A stretch of DNA of 64,000 nucleotides from Dendrobium chrysotoxum (taxonomy: Eukaryota > Streptophyta > Magnoliopsida > Asparagales > Orchidaceae). The stretch is taken from contig CM034300.1 in the NCBI GenBank assembly GCA_019925795.1, positions 55,782,873 to 55,846,872 of the forward strand. Reading direction: 5' to 3'. A program made the translations under genes and the position numbers. This document shows positions 45,259 through 57,690 of this stretch, in pieces; the stretch's first letter is position 1; each line of letters begins with the position of its first letter. The notes beneath the pieces were generated by a model. The model made no database searches, had not been told where the DNA came from, and saw nothing but the letters and a program-made list of their open reading frames with translations.

Positions 45259-46914
45259 TTACCGGTCCACAAAGGAAAGGAGATTGGCTTTACATCCAGA
45301 TAATTTTTTGGAGGCAATATCCATAAGTGGTAAGTAATCAGCAACTTTAAGCCTATTAAAGGACAAATGGATGCCCAAGTATGCTATATTGGAGCTAATC
45401 GTGGGAATCGAAAGGGCTTGACAGATAGCATCCGGATTAGACAGGTTCCTAGGCAGCATAATTGAGCTTTTATCTAGGTTAACATGAAGAACTGTAGCAT
45501 TAGCAAAAGTATTAAGGATGTTAGTTAGATTGATACATTTTTCAATAGTAGCTTCCCCAAAAATAAGAACATCATCAGCATATAAAAGATGAGAGAGAGA
45601 GAGAACCCATCCAGAGTAATCCCTTTGAAACTTCCTGCATCAAGCAGAGAAGAGAATGCATCCATAACCAAACAAAACAGAAATGGACTTAGTGGGCTTC
45701 CTTTCCTTAGACCGGTAGAAGTAGGAAAATAACCCTCAAGAGCACCATTGATGACTATAGAAAAATTCACATCAGAGATACAAGCCTTAATCTAGCTCAC
45801 AACTCTGGTGGGAAAACCTTTCTGAATCAATCGAGCAAGAAAGAATTCCCTAGAAACAGTGTCAAAGGCTTTACAGATATCTAATTTGGCACAAAAATAC
45901 TTGACACAACCTCTTTTACGGACTTGGGAAAGAAGTTCATTAGCAAGTAAGATATTATCCATAGAAACTCTAGCTTTGATGAAACCCGATTGGTTATCTT
46001 TGACAAGAGTATGCATGATAGGCTTAATCCTATTGGCAATAACCTTTGAAATACTTTTGTAGAAGGTGTTGCACAAAGAAATAGGCCTAAAATCAGACAA
46101 GGACTCAGCATTTTTATGTTTAGGAATAAGTGCTTGAGCCGTAGCTTTTATCCCACTAGGCAGGTAACCTTTTAAGAAAAAAGATCTCACAGCTTTAATA
46201 ACTGTAGGACCAATAATATGCCACCCCGTTTTATAAAAATGGAAATTGAAACCATCCGGCCCAGGGGAAGATGTAGCAAAGCCTTTGAAAACCACCTTTT
46301 TTATCTCCTCATCAGATATATATTGTGTAATATGAGATAAGAATTCATCAGGAAAACTAGCTCTAATAGGAAACAAGCCAACATCCAGGTTGGAAGGAGG
46401 AGATGGATTGTAAATGGCTTGAAAGTGTTGAACAATAGAGTTAATCACATCATTCCTGTTGTAGTTAGGAGAGGAAGCAAACAAGTTGACAATAGGTTTA
46501 TTGCTACCCTGTCTACTCCTAATTTTAGAATAAAGAAACTTCAGGTCTTCCTCACCATATTTGAGCCATTTAACTTTGGCACGTTGAATAATCCAGGAAG
46601 CAAGAATGTTTGAAAATTCAGTAAGTTTGTGATTGGCATCTTTCAAGGAATCATTAAGAAAAATGTTATCTCGATCAGCATGCACCTTTTCCAAGCAAAT
46701 TAATTGCTGTTTATGTAAGCCTTCTAGGTGGTTGTTGACCAAAGAGGAGTGGGCCCAAGACTCCAGTTTAATACCAGCCTTGAAAAGTTTAAGAGTGTGA
46801 CATAAGTGAGAAATAGGATTCCCGTTAGAAGGCTTAGAGAAAACCTTAAGGAGAAGAATCCAATATTTATCAATGCTTGTCCAATAATTTTTGAAGAGAA
46901 ACCTATGGTGAGAG
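45259..46914 (-). pseudogene. L1 reverse transcriptase
   Basis: 47015-45792 is a 407-codon open frame: WLKYGEEDLKFLYSKIRSRQ, SSPGPDGFNFHFYKTGW, LIPKHKNAESLSDFRPISLC, QSGFIKARVSMDNILLANEL and AKLDICKAFDTVS (motif A Asp present). 45770-45525 continues INGALEGYFPTSTGLRKGSP, LSPFLFCLVMDAF. A frame change at a CT-repeat near 45600 moves the catalytic YADDVL into another frame (plus 45570-45587). 45459-45259 has the thumb region (YLGIHLSFNRLKVADYLPLM). It would copy L1 RNA at the target site. Confidence 0.9.
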
Positions 46915-47455
46915 TTATGAGTAATTCCAGAGTGCAGAATCATAGGATAGTGATCTGAGTAGGATGGACTTTGAAAGGAGCCAAAATGAGGTGGGAAAAG
47001 ATTCCAACCAAGCATTGTTAATGACGACCCTATCCAGTTTAATGTGAATCAAATTATCAGCACGCTGATTATACCAGGTGTATTTGCATCCCACAAAGTG
47101 AAGGTCTAGCAGACAATTATCAAAGATCATAGCATTTAAATCCACTAATGAGTAATGTGATAGGGCCGTGCCCCCAAATTTTTCTGAGACATATCGACAA
47201 CAATTAAGATCCCCCATAAGAATCCAGGGGACCTGATTAGATGGGGCGATCTGAGAAATTTGAGACCAAAGCTCTTTTCGTTCTGTACTGCTATTAGAGG
47301 CGTGAATCACAGTAAGGTGAAAAGTAGGGGAAGAGGCAAATTTGATTGGACCAGAAATAAGTTGGGCAGAAATATGAACTGGCAAAAAAGTTTATTTTGT
47401 TGGGATTCCATTTAACCCAGATATGATCAAATGACGTTTGATCAAAGTTGTTGCA
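46915..47455 (-). pseudogene. L1 AP-type endonuclease, C-terminal part
   Basis: 47385-46915 holds VPWILMGDLNCCRYVSEK, LDLHFVGCKYTWYNQRADN and IHIKLDRVVINNAW, matching the later motifs of plant L1 endonucleases. Another frame adds SFDHIWVKWNPNKINF at 47440-47390, so a frame change lies near 47390. The N-terminal catalytic motifs are missing. Confidence 0.85.
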
Positions 47456-48059
47456 GCTTTGTTCATTAGGAAAGATTGCGTGAGAGCTTTCGAAGAAAGG
47501 ATTCTAGAGGGAAGCAAAGTGAATCCTATTCTCCAGGATGTTCCTGTATTCGAATATAGTGTTTGTTTGATTGAGGATTACTTTCCACAGCTTCTTACTG
47601 ACATGAAATGGATTATTATCCTCTCCTCACATCAAGCTAAATTCCTTTTATGCATGCGTACACGGTACACCCTTTTCCCGTCTTTTGTGAGTTTTTCCCC
47701 ATTCATCATAAAGATTTTCAGAGATGCCATAACTTAGAATTTGAGTATTTTTTACTCATTTCCTTGAATTATATCCATTTGTAAAATGTAAATATAATTT
47801 AAATTTAACTTTTATTTGAAGATAAATAAACCTGTTTTTAATTTCCGATTATATATATTTTCAATCGCACTCAGGATATAATATAGTATTAGAAATTCTT
47901 TGCATGCACTTACCTTTATTTAAAATAAAAACATTTTTTTATTAATAAATTTATTTCTATAATTATATTTAGCATGCCAAAAACGAAGTTTCCAACAAAA
48001 TGGGAGAAGAAAGATATTAATTTGCCTATTTGAAATAAAAATAAAGCTCATAAGATTTA
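47456..48059. other. No recognisable gene; AT-rich
   Basis: Plus-strand 47438-47737 is open for 99 codons (VFEYSVCLIEDYFPQLLTDM), but it begins within the L1 relic and I recognise no family. 47740-48059 is strongly AT-rich. Confidence 0.5.
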
Positions 48060-48335
48060 GGGCTTGTTTGGAATGATTACAACGTTTTGTAAAAATAGTT
48101 GTGAAGTTGATGTGAAGATAATAGATAAAATCTACCATGAATATTATATACATGTTATTCTTTAAACAATCAAACAGTTACTTTCTAAAAGCTATCACAA
48201 ATTAGCAACTGTAGTTGTTAAAATTTATTTTCCGCCTCAAAAAGTTTTAGAAAGCAGTGAAAAAGATGTAGCCAAATAAAATCGGGGTTGTAGTTTAAAA
48301 AGTTTAGCAATGAAAAAGCTATTCCAAACATACCA
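48060..48335. mobile_element. MITE-like element, about 275 bp
   Basis: The left end GGGCTTGTTTGGAATGATTA and the reverse complement of the right end (GGTATGTTTGGAATAGCTTT) form imperfect terminal inverted repeats of about 18 bp. Internal sequence is AT-rich and non-coding. The GTTTGGAAT end type recurs in plant hAT-like MITEs. Target duplication not certain. Confidence 0.55.
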
Positions 48336-50265
48336 TAATTATAATTTCTATTGCGGGGTACAGTATTACTCTAACCCTTTATTTTTCCTATCTTTCATTG
48401 AATGTATATAATGTAATGAAAATTAATGATGATAGATTTTTATATATTTTTTATTTTAAAATTATTATTATTTTCATTAATTTTAATATTGCAGACTTTT
48501 GTGCATCTAATTTTTCAGAAAGGGCTTATCCACTTTTAGTACGTTTTTATTATGATTAACAAATTATGCAAAATCCCATCCTTGTTTAAAATACTTAAAT
48601 GTTAGTTAAATTCGCTGTGTTGAATAGATAAAAAAAAATAATATTATATATATTTTTTGTATAACATAAAAAAATTGACATATACATTATCTACTAATTA
48701 ACTGTTTGCTTAAAATAATCATAATTTTAAATTTAAATTAAAATTAAAAAATAACGAGAATGGAAAATAGTATAATTAAGTATCAATTAAAATCATCTGT
48801 TTTCAAAGTTAAAGTTGTGCTGTATTAGATTTAATTTTAAATGTAATAACATACAGTTATGATATATATTTACGTTTTGAATATCTATGAATTTAAAATT
48901 TAAATTATATCATATGATGACGGCCATATAAAACATTTAACATGTACTCTAATTTAGTATAATATAAAGAAAAAAATCAGCTTCCAACTTCACAGAATCA
49001 AGCTTAGATGACCAGCTTTAATGCCTAAAAAGAAGAAGAAGAGCAGCAATGTTTGTCATGATTTTTATTATCAGATGAGTTTGTAGAATAAGTAGATTTG
49101 CTTTTGTAGGTTTATGTTGCCCAATAACTTTGAAAAGAAACAAATAAAGCAGATCACAAAGACAGAGACGAAAAACAAAACGATTCTTTTTTATCTTAGA
49201 AGTTTGGTGTTTGCTAAGGACCTCCCCATCTCTACCAATCGAGTGAAGAACAAACTTTCTTTTGTGAGCTCTTGTTTTTTGTTTTGAGTGGAGGAGATGG
49301 CTTTGGTTCAGTATTGGGCAAGAAAACTTGATTTGGTTAGGAGTTCCAGAATGAGAATTATTGTGTAAAAAGTTAAGTGGATGTTAAGGGGCAATCTAAA
49401 ATTCATGGAAAGCATTTTACAAGATATCATCCAAGTTTTTCTTCTTTGGTAAGGAATTCCAGCGAATTAACAGGCTTGAGAAGGCTTTTGCTTTGTTGGA
49501 GTGAGACTATTTTTGTGTAGTTTAATCTAGACCAGCAAGAAATGGTAAGTGGTTTGCATCTTTATAGCCTAGCTATACTGTTTAGCAAGAAAAGTAGAAG
49601 AAAGACATTCTTCAGAGATATTCTCATCCTTTCTTATTTAATTTATAAGGCAATAATAAATTTTATCATTAAGTAGTGTTTTGCAACGTGCTGTAAATTG
49701 AGTTCAGAATAAATTTTACAAATTCTTTTTTTCGAAGGGTAAGGAAAAAAAAAAAAAAGCTTCTTCTGCGCAGGTCTTCAAAATTTTTATCATATTTTTG
49801 GTTTTTGAATTCTATGAATACAATTTCTGCTAATATTTATTTGATAATTTTAAACAAAATATTATAAAAAAAATTATGCGATGTAACTCACCGATGACGG
49901 GCATAATCAGCCTGATCAGGGCATCAAGAGGTGCTCCAAACAACTTTTATGTTTTGGGAAATTTGATAGCAGTGCTCAACTTTATTCACTAAGAAGAAAA
50001 AGAATAATATGCAAAGCCAAAATTCAATGACCAAATAAATAGAAGGTCGAAAAACATGAGAGTCTCGACAAACATGAGAGTCTCGTGACTAAAATATTCC
50101 CAGCACCAGAACTTTGGCACAAAGTTGTAAATAGGCAAGCCACCAAAATAAGCGCACATTAAGTTGAAGAGATAAAACTAGTATCATGAAAGCTCAGCCA
50201 CATATTATCCAGCAAAGAATACTAGTTAATTTACAATATTGTTGCCGTCGTCGTCAGTAGACTAA
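48336..50265. other. AT-rich region without recognisable genes
   Basis: Long A/T-rich stretches (48370-48960, 49640-49880) flank a less AT-rich part (49000-49600). No open frame of note and no domain match in translation. It may be original intergenic DNA around the older insertions. Confidence 0.5.
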
Positions 50266-50485
50266 GGCTTCGTTTGGGACGGCTTTTTAGTGCTTTTTAA
50301 AACGGAGTTTTAGTACAAAAATTAAAATTTTTGTACTAAAACTCCATTTTAAAAAGGCTTCGTTTGGAACAGCTTTCTTACTGTTTTCTAAAAAAATTTT
50401 TTAGTATAAAAATTTTTTGAACTAGAAATTTTTGTACTAAAAAACCGTTTAAAAAAGTAGTAAGAAAACCATCACAAACGAAACC
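50266..50485. mobile_element. MITE-like element with nested inner copy, 220 bp
   Basis: The left end GGCTTCGTTTGGGACGGCTT and the reverse complement of the right end (GGTTTCGTTTGTGATGGTTT) match over about 40 bp with mismatches, including GTGCTTTTTAAAACGG/CTACTTTTTTAAACGG. A second GGCTTCGTTTGGAACAGCTT starts at 50358 inside. TTTTAGTACAAAAATT and its complement form inner arms. A TAA occurs at both edges and could be a target duplication. Confidence 0.7.
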
Positions 50486-51639
50486 ATAATGTTGAGAGCA
50501 ATGCGTGGCCAAACCACATAGCAATAAATGACGAGCTAGGAGATGGTAGACCTAGCTAGAAGACCTATAGCAGGAAAGAACCAAATAATGGGTGTTGAAA
50601 TTTGGTGAAGGATGTTAGAAACACTTAGTGCCAAGTGAGCTGAACTTTAGCTGATGAGAAAAGTTAAAATGTTGCTACATCACTACCTCACTTTACCATT
50701 TCAACAAAGTACAAGTTAAACCAAGCATTTTCTAGCTTCTAATGTGATGCTCAGTCTTCCAAGGGTGGTAATCAACTGGTCAAACATCTTTTTAGTATTC
50801 AAGATGAAATTATGAAGCCTTATTATTGTTGTGATGTATTGTTTTCTTCAATACTGCTTGTAATGTCTATTGATATAAGAAAATGATGTAATTGAAGAAT
50901 GTTTTGAAGAATGAAAATGTTTTGAAGTAATTATCTTCATCCTTTTGCTATTTATTTTGTGAGAGCACCTTTTCCTATTTTTGTGGCTTGGACATCCTCT
51001 TTGATGAGAGATTATCCATCTTTGTAATTCTATTAAACTTGTCTACTCGAACCCATATTTTTTGGATCAGGTTCAGGTCCGGTTGATGGGTCGGATTATC
51101 TACTAACAACCCTTTAAATCATGCAATTAAATATAAAAATGACCTAAATTTTACAATATGCTAAGCACAATAGTTATATAGCCCAAAAAAAAAAATACAT
51201 AAAAATGTTAAAAATGTCAGGCGATGGACATCAGGGGCACTATAGTTGGGTGATGGAGTTCAGAGAGACTATAGGTGAAGACAAAATCAAACAAAGACCC
51301 AACGATGGTGACCATACTAAGGTCTGATGGCAATGGTTGGTCGGAGATCCAGTAGTGTTGGAGGCTATGTGGACATCCCGTGATGACTGGCCAATGAAAT
51401 TCTACTAGTGAAATTCTAGGGGTGAGGGTTCCCTCAAGTGGGTCCTGGGTATATGTGTGTGTATGTTGCTTACCTTCTCACTCTTCTCTCTCTTTTCATC
51501 TTCCTTCGTCTCTTTCTCATCACCTCTCTCTTATTGTTATAATGCATTAATACTTAGAATCGTGGTGGCTTAACATATTTTATTTTATAACATTTGCTAT
51601 GCGTGGAAGTAAGGGTAGAAGGGAGTACTATGCGTAGCA
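50486..51639. other. No recognisable feature
   Basis: Mixed sequence between the MITE and the second CACTA fragment. A pyrimidine-rich CTCTTCTCTCTC stretch lies at 51478-51535. The CACTA 3' end might fall here, but I found no convincing CACTA terminal repeat. Confidence 0.45.
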
Positions 51640-52315
51640 TTTAGTAAAGGAAAGTGGGGGTCTAGTGAGTAAAACAATGGGCTACTGGCTGGGGGAGTAG
51701 GTAAATGCAGGCTAGGCTGACTCTAAGTGGCAAGCTGAGAAGAAGAGGTCCCCTCAGTATATACATACCTACTGGCTGAGCCACTAGTCATCTTCTTGCG
51801 CCTACCAAAAATATTCTTAATTAATCCTCGGTGAGGCTCATCATCTGAAGCCTTCTACAAAAAATATTGAAAAAATATTAGCAATACTAATTATAAAAAA
51901 CATTTAATATAAAATAGAGCAGCAATAAAATAACTAAAGTAGAGAAATAATAAAATAACTAAAGTAACTATTGCTATGCTGTTAAAAATAAATCATATTA
52001 TTAATATAAATTGTTGATTCATAATTGATTTTTAAAAGTCATTAAATACCTTTACCTTATGTTTACACCCATTATTTATTGATTCACTTCCATATGATGA
52101 AACATCTTCACCATTATCAAATTTTTCATAACTTCCTCCTATATTTGAATCTACTTCCTCTAACTGTAACTCAGTCTCATTAGTTAAAATTTAATCATCC
52201 ACATCGTTAGTAAGATATTTTAAGTTTAATATAAGCTCTTCTTGATGTGTTAGTGGTACTGATTTGGTTTTCTCAATAACTCCCATGGGTTTGGTTTTGA
52301 TAATAAAAAAATAAA
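51640..52315 (-). pseudogene. Second CACTA TNP2-type gene copy, C-terminal fragment
   Basis: Minus strand. From 52312 the frame reads FIIKTKPMGVIEKTKSVPLT (the end of a DUF4216-like domain), QEELILNLKYLTNDVDD, a stop at 52189, TNETELQLEEVDSNIGGSYE, then at about 51850 ASDDEPHRGLIKNIFGRRKK and MTSG. The block order and wording match the first CACTA copy (13690-13110). Its upstream part is replaced by the L1 LINE, whose 3' end lies near 52316. Confidence 0.75.
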
Positions 52316-52720
52316 CACCAACAACAGGAGCATTAGGCAGGAAGAAGAACCCCAGAAAGCCACCAGACACAAACCCAATAGAGTATCCCATGAGGAATAA
52401 CACAATAGCCCAAAGGAGAGTAACCCCCCAAAAGCCAAAGGCACCAAATAGATTTAGAGCCAAATAGGATAAGAATAACTCAACTAATAAAATGATAACA
52501 CCAACACCAGATCACCAACAGCTCAAGCGAATAAAGGAATCCTAACAAAAAAAATGAGACTAAAGAAATAGAATCAACATAAGAAAAGAAAAGAAAAAAT
52601 TACATAGGCACAAGAACACCACTAGAGGCCCCTACTAAACCTATGAACTTGAACTGGCAGCAACTCTAGATGGGAAAAAAGATAAACCATAGAATACAAA
52701 CCAAATATTAGCTTATATAA
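52316..52720 (-). other. 3' UTR of the second L1 LINE
   Basis: Minus-strand text-like 3' UTR rich in TTTGG and CTTTGG, running into the CACTA gene near 52316. The open minus frame 52463-52191 is hydrophobic only because of T-rich UTR sequence and then runs into CACTA coding. It is not a gene. Confidence 0.6.
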
Positions 52721-52824
52721 GGCAACCTGAAAGCATTAAGAATGATTTTACTTTTCAAGATTATAGGAGCATTAAGAATATTGAAAATCATAGAGCTATT
52801 ACTCCAAATTCCTTCCTTGGTCAA

Positions 52825-53330
52825 CTACTCCCAACAACCATTACAAGCTTTCTTAATGTAAGAAAATCTATAAATAAACTTACTCAGTAAAATCATAATT
52901 ATTTGAAACAGATAAAAATAAGTACCAATGAGAAATTTTTTGGCAAAAATCAGAGAGAGCAGGCTTTTTGAATCCAATTCAATCCATAAATTTCTAATAT
53001 TATTATCCTGACAAAGCCTCAAACTTTTAAAAGGGCCAAATAGAGAACCACCTATAACATTACGCTTAGAAATATAATGTTAAAAACTACTCACAAGCTT
53101 GTCAATAGAATCACGAATCAAACTGCTCTAGCCATAACCACCCCTTGAAACAGAACCATGAATATTAAGTTTAAATTCAACATAAGATGGCATATACCAC
53201 TTAATGATCTTAGGAATATGAGCAAGACTAGTGTTATCACTATGAATATTAAAGAAACTAGAGCAATATTTCTTCCCTCTAAAATTCTTGAGATATAATA
53301 CATTAGCTTTATAAAGCTGATGAATTGTAA
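52825..53330 (-). pseudogene. L1 RNase H-like domain
   Basis: IPKIIKWYMPSYVEFKLNIH then GSVSRGGYG (53230-53140), where the expected first catalytic Asp is His. LRLCQDNNIRNLWIELDSKS (53020-52960) carries a later Asp motif, and SYIKKACNGCWE lies near 52830. This is the RVT_3 RNase H of plant L1 elements, in several frames. Confidence 0.75.
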
Positions 53331-54600
53331 ACATCAAGATGCTGAGAACCCTATGGGAGCTCATTTAACACCATTATACTTACTATTGTTCTTTTCATCC
53401 CAAAGGATCCAGAAGACCATCAATGAGATGGTAGTAAAAATATGAACTTTAACATTGTTATTAAACCAACCAGCAAAAAAAGAAATAATAAACATATTAT
53501 TAAAGCCAGTATTTATCTGTAGACCTCACTCCAAAGTAGACCAAATCTTGGCAACAATAGATCCATTCAAAAAAATATGGCTAATGGTTTCAACATGATA
53601 ACAACATTAACATTTAGAAACCAAATAAAGACCTTCATCTTAAAGCCTATTGTCAGCAAAAATATAACCTTTAAGAGTTCTCCAAGCTAATAATGAAGAA
53701 TTTAAAAGAGTAGAAGAGTTCCAAATTTTGCCAAATATAGGGTTAATATCTTTTTTGGATCTAAAAAAAAGCCAAACTTTATTAGGACTAGAATTTCCAT
53801 CCTTAGATAGTTTAAAGAAGATTTGATCATTGCAATAAGTATTAATAGGAATGTTACACAAGTTATTCGCCAAGCTTTGAGGGATAAACCCAAGCAGATA
53901 ATTTTTAGACCAAGAGTCATTGCTGATGAACTGAGACACTTTTAATGAGGAGATAGAATGGGTGTTGAGGTGTGAGTCAAGAGACCCAACACCAGACCAG
54001 TCATCCTGCTAAAAATAGGTAGACCTGTTGCAAATTCCCCATTGAATGGCTGATTCAGTAGACCATTTAATACTGCATAACCTTTTCCACCCAAGAGACT
54101 ATCCTTGCTTAAAAAAATAGGTGGTCAGATGCATATTCTTATAATATTTTTGGTTTATATATTTGGCTCACAAGAAATCATTTTTTCTGAAATTCTACCA
54201 TAACTTGAAGGAAAAAGCTTTCACTAGGTCAAAAAGAGATTTACAACCCAGACCCCCTCCAACAGAGGACCAGTACAAGCTCCCCAATTGGACTAATGCA
54301 TCCTTTTATAATTAGCAGTAGAGCCCCAGAAAAATTTATTAATAGTGTTATGCGATCTATCACAGATTTCAAGGGTAGGAATAATGGTTTGAAGGAGGTA
54401 AATGGGAATAGAGCTCAAAATAGTCATAATTAAAATAAGCCTAGCCCCCATATAAATCATTTTGAACTCCAATGTAGAAAGATTATTATTAATAGAAGAT
54501 AACATCTTATCAAACATGAAAGATTTTTTATGACCTTTAAATAATGAAGAACCAAGATAAAAGATAGGTAGGACTTGATAACAAAAAATAGTATACAATA
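53331..54600 (-). pseudogene. L1 RT C-terminal part and zinc-binding domain
   Basis: 54610-54293 holds LPIFYLGSSLFKGHKKSFMF, LSTLEFKMIYMGARLILIMT and the FFWGS motif at the end of L1 RT. 53939-53640 holds the zf-RVT region (NPIFGKIWNSSTLLNSSLLA; WRTLKGYIFADNRL), with SHIFLNGS downstream. Several stops. It continues the frame found right of 57694. Confidence 0.8.
54578..54600. repeat. Target site duplication, left copy (RTE insertion)
   Basis: ATAACAAAAAATAGTATACA (54578-54597) resembles ATAAACAAAAAATTGTATAT at 57694, allowing one indel and few substitutions. The two flank the RTE element exactly. Confidence 0.75.
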
Positions 54601-54713
54601 ACAACATCAAGCCTTTGTCCCACTATGTGGGGTCGGCTACATGAATCCTTTTTCTCCATTGTGTTATGTTAAAAGTCAATTTCTTGTTTAAATCTAATAC
54701 AAAAAGATCATTT

Positions 54714-56263
54714 CTAATATTTTCTAACCAAGTCTTTTTTATGTCTACCTCTACCTTTCTTAACATAAGTCAAATCTAATACCTCTACTTTCCTGACCGG
54801 GTCATTGGAAGGCCACCGTTTTATGTGACCAGACCATCTAAGGTGACTCTCTCTAATAATATCTTCCACTGGAGCTACTCCAACCTTTTCATGTATATGC
54901 TCATTTCGTATCCTATCTCTAAGGGTAAAGCCACTCATCCACTTGAGCATCCTGATCTTTGCAACAGTTAACTTAGTATTATGCTTCTCTTTTAATGGCC
55001 AACAATCGACACCATAAAGCATTGCAGGTCTCACCACCATCTTATAGAATTTTACCTTAAGTTTGTGGGGGACTTTTCTATCACACAACAAGCCTGATGC
55101 ATTCCTCCACTTCAACCATCCAACTTGAATTCTGCTGATAATATACCCATCTATTTTCCCATCACTTTTAACAATAGATCCAAGATATCTAAAATGTGTA
55201 CTCTTATTAATGACATGATCGCCCAAAGTCACAATCCCCTCACTATGTCTATTATTACTCAAATTACACTCCATATATTCCATTTTAGATCTACTTAAGC
55301 GAAAACTTTTATACTCTAAGGTTGAGCTCCATAATTCAAGTTTACCTTCAACTCCCTCTCTAGTCTTATCAATAAGAAGAATATCATCAGCAAAAAGCAT
55401 ACACCAAGATACATCCTCTTACAAATGTCTAGTGAGAACATCCATGACTAAAGCAAAAAGATATGGGCTTAAGGCTGATCCTTAATGTAATCCAACCGAA
55501 ATAGGAAAATAATTGGTTAAACCACCTTGTGTTTGAACACAAGTAATAGGTCCTATATACATATCTTTAATGATTTGATTATAAGCATTATTAACTCATT
55601 TCTTTTCAAGAACTCTCCTTAACACTTCTCTTGAATCTTTATCATATGCTTTCTCTAAATAAAAAAATATCATATGTAGATCCTCCTTATTCTCTCTATA
55701 TTTCTCCATCATACCTCTCAATAAATGTATGGCTTCTAAAGTGGACCTAACTAGCATGAATCCAAATGAATTTTGAGAAACATTAGTATCACACCACGAC
55801 CTAAGCTCCATAAATTGCTCCCATAGTTTTAGAGTATGACACATTAATTTAATTCCTCTATAATTCACACAATCTTGTGCATCACCTTTATTCTTAAAAA
55901 TAGGAATTAACAAACTCATTCTCCACTCATCTGGCATCTTTTTAGTCTTCAAAATAATATTAAAAAGTTTATTAAGCTAAGAAATTCCTTCATCTCCTAA
56001 GCATTTCCACACCTCTATTGGAATATCATCAGGTCCAACAGTTTTTCCACCCTTCATTTTCTTTAAAGCCTCTCTAATTTGGTTTTACTAATACACCTAT
56101 CAAAACAAAAATATTTATTTTCATTTAAGGTGCTAAGTTCACTAAAGTCAATTATATTTTTGCATTCTTCATTAAAAAGATTAGCAAAATATCTCATCCA
56201 CATTTGTTGAATATCATCTTCTAAGAAAAGTACTTTTTGATCTTCATCCTTAATACACTTCAC
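54714..56263 (-). pseudogene. RTE reverse transcriptase
   Basis: 56263-56063 is the region before RT (VLFLEDDIQQMWMRYFANLF). 55952-55596 holds MPDEWRMSLLIPIFKNKGDA, VNYRGIKLMCHTLKLWEQF, QNSFGFMLVRSTLEAIHLLR and HMIFFYLEKAYDKDSREVL, where Tyr stands in place of the first Asp of motif A. After about 200 bases with stops, 55400-54714 starts MLFADDILLIDKTREGVEGK (catalytic DD intact) and runs through LYGVDCWPLKEKHNTKLTVA and IRNEHIHEKVGVAPVEDIIR to LRWSGHIKRWPSNDPVRK. Confidence 0.9.
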
Positions 56264-56305
56264 TTGAACTAAATCCTTACTACTCTTATCTCTTTGTTTG
56301 GCTAA

Positions 56306-56308
<3 letters not shown>

Positions 56309-56355
<47 letters not shown>
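56309..56355. repeat. (AT)n microsatellite inside the RTE element
   Basis: About 23 AT units between the endonuclease and RT parts, with no counterpart expected in the coding sequence. It probably grew after insertion. Confidence 0.95.
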
Positions 56356-56356
<1 letters not shown>

Positions 56357-57690
56357 CTCTCTCCTTAGTATCTAATCTATTATATAAATCATTAAAATCT
56401 AAGATCTTTATATCGCATACTTCTTTCTTAGATTCCTTACGCGCCTCTTTATATCTTTCCCAATTATTAGAATTTTTATATTTAAACTAATTTTTATAGC
56501 AAATCTTCTTATTTTTTATATTTTCTTGCATAAATTGATTCCATCACCAACTATTTTTATTATTAGGAGCTTTTCCCTTTTATACTCCAAGAACATCTTT
56601 TGCAATAATCTTAATATCACTAGCCATTTTTTCCCACATAACATTAGCATCCTCATGCACAGACAAAATCTTAAGATCTAAAATCTTACTCTTAAAAATT
56701 TTTTTATTAATATTCTTTAAATGCCCCCATCTAATCCAAGAATAGTTGTTTACTTTATTATTTATTTTCTACCCCTTTATCTTAAAGTCCAAAACTAATA
56801 ATCGAATGTTGGGTACATAAATTTTCAATCGGAATAACTTTACAATCTTTGTAATCTAAATAATTTAATTTTCTTATAAAAAATTAATTAATTTGAGTTT
56901 TATTATATCCATTTTTATAAGTAATGAGATACTTATCTCTTTTCTTAAATAAGGTATTAGTAATTAAAAAATTATAAACTAAAGAAAAATTTAATATGGT
57001 CTTACCACCTTCATTTGTTGTTCCAACCCTATGGCCATCATGAATGCTTTTAAAATTATCTACCTCTCTACCAACTTGCCCATTTAAATCCCCTCCAATA
57101 AAATCTCTTTCTTCTAGAGATATCTTTTCTATTAATTCTTCTAAGTCATTCCAAAATTTTAATTTTGGCCCCATATCCAAACCTACTTGAGGAGTATAAG
57201 CACTTATAATATTAACAATCTTAATATCAACGACAATCTTTAAAGCTATAATTCTATCTCCAATTCTATTAATTTTTATAACATTATCCTTCAAACTCTT
57301 ATCTATAATCACACATATACTATTTTTAGTACGACTTCTACCCAAATACCATAGTTTAAATCCTAAACTATAAATCTCAGTAGCCTTCTCTCCAACCCAT
57401 TTAGTTTTATGAATGCACAAAATATTTATCTTCATATGAATCATAATATCTATTAATTCTATTAATTTTCCTGTAAGAGAACCTATATTCTAAGTCTCTA
57501 TCCTAATTTTAGTTTCATGGACTAGCTTCTTTGTCCACATCCATCCTTGATGTGGGAACCCTTTCCTATTTAACACTGCACCCAGGTACCGGTGCAGCAA
57601 CCCTTGCTCATTTGTCACTGTATTCAGGCGATACAACACATCGCTTCTAGGGGACACCCTAGTATTAACATAAATTTTTAAAGGATTCAT
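56356..57690 (-). pseudogene. RTE AP-type endonuclease
   Basis: 57690-57490 holds the N-terminal leader (NEQGLLHRYLGAVLNRKGFP), then in another frame WNIGSLTGKLIELIDIM. 57444-56884 is a 186-codon frame: INILCIHKTKWVGEKA, SLGFKLWYLGRSRTKNSICV, RIGDRIIALKIVVDIKIVNI, ISAYTPQVGLDMGPKLKFWN and FIGGDLNGQVGREVDNF. The early catalytic QET site reads HKT here, so the Glu is missing. 56880-56356 is a decayed linker. Confidence 0.88.

Larger units (their letters stand above)
43629..47455 (-). mobile_element. L1-type LINE, 5'-truncated
   Basis: Minus-strand endonuclease, reverse transcriptase and zinc-binding domains in L1 order. A poly(A) tail is read as the T-run at 43629-43641 on the plus strand. There is no RNase H domain. 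The 5' end is lost inside the endonuclease near 47455. I could not find a target duplication. Confidence 0.9.

Noticed and set aside
45859..46613. Plus frames inside the first L1
   Set aside because: Shadows of the 407-codon minus-strand RT frame.
52191..52463. 90-codon hydrophobic minus frame resembling a membrane protein
   Set aside because: It joins T-rich L1 3' UTR to the CACTA C-terminal frame. Only the last third (KTKPMGV onward) is real coding sequence.
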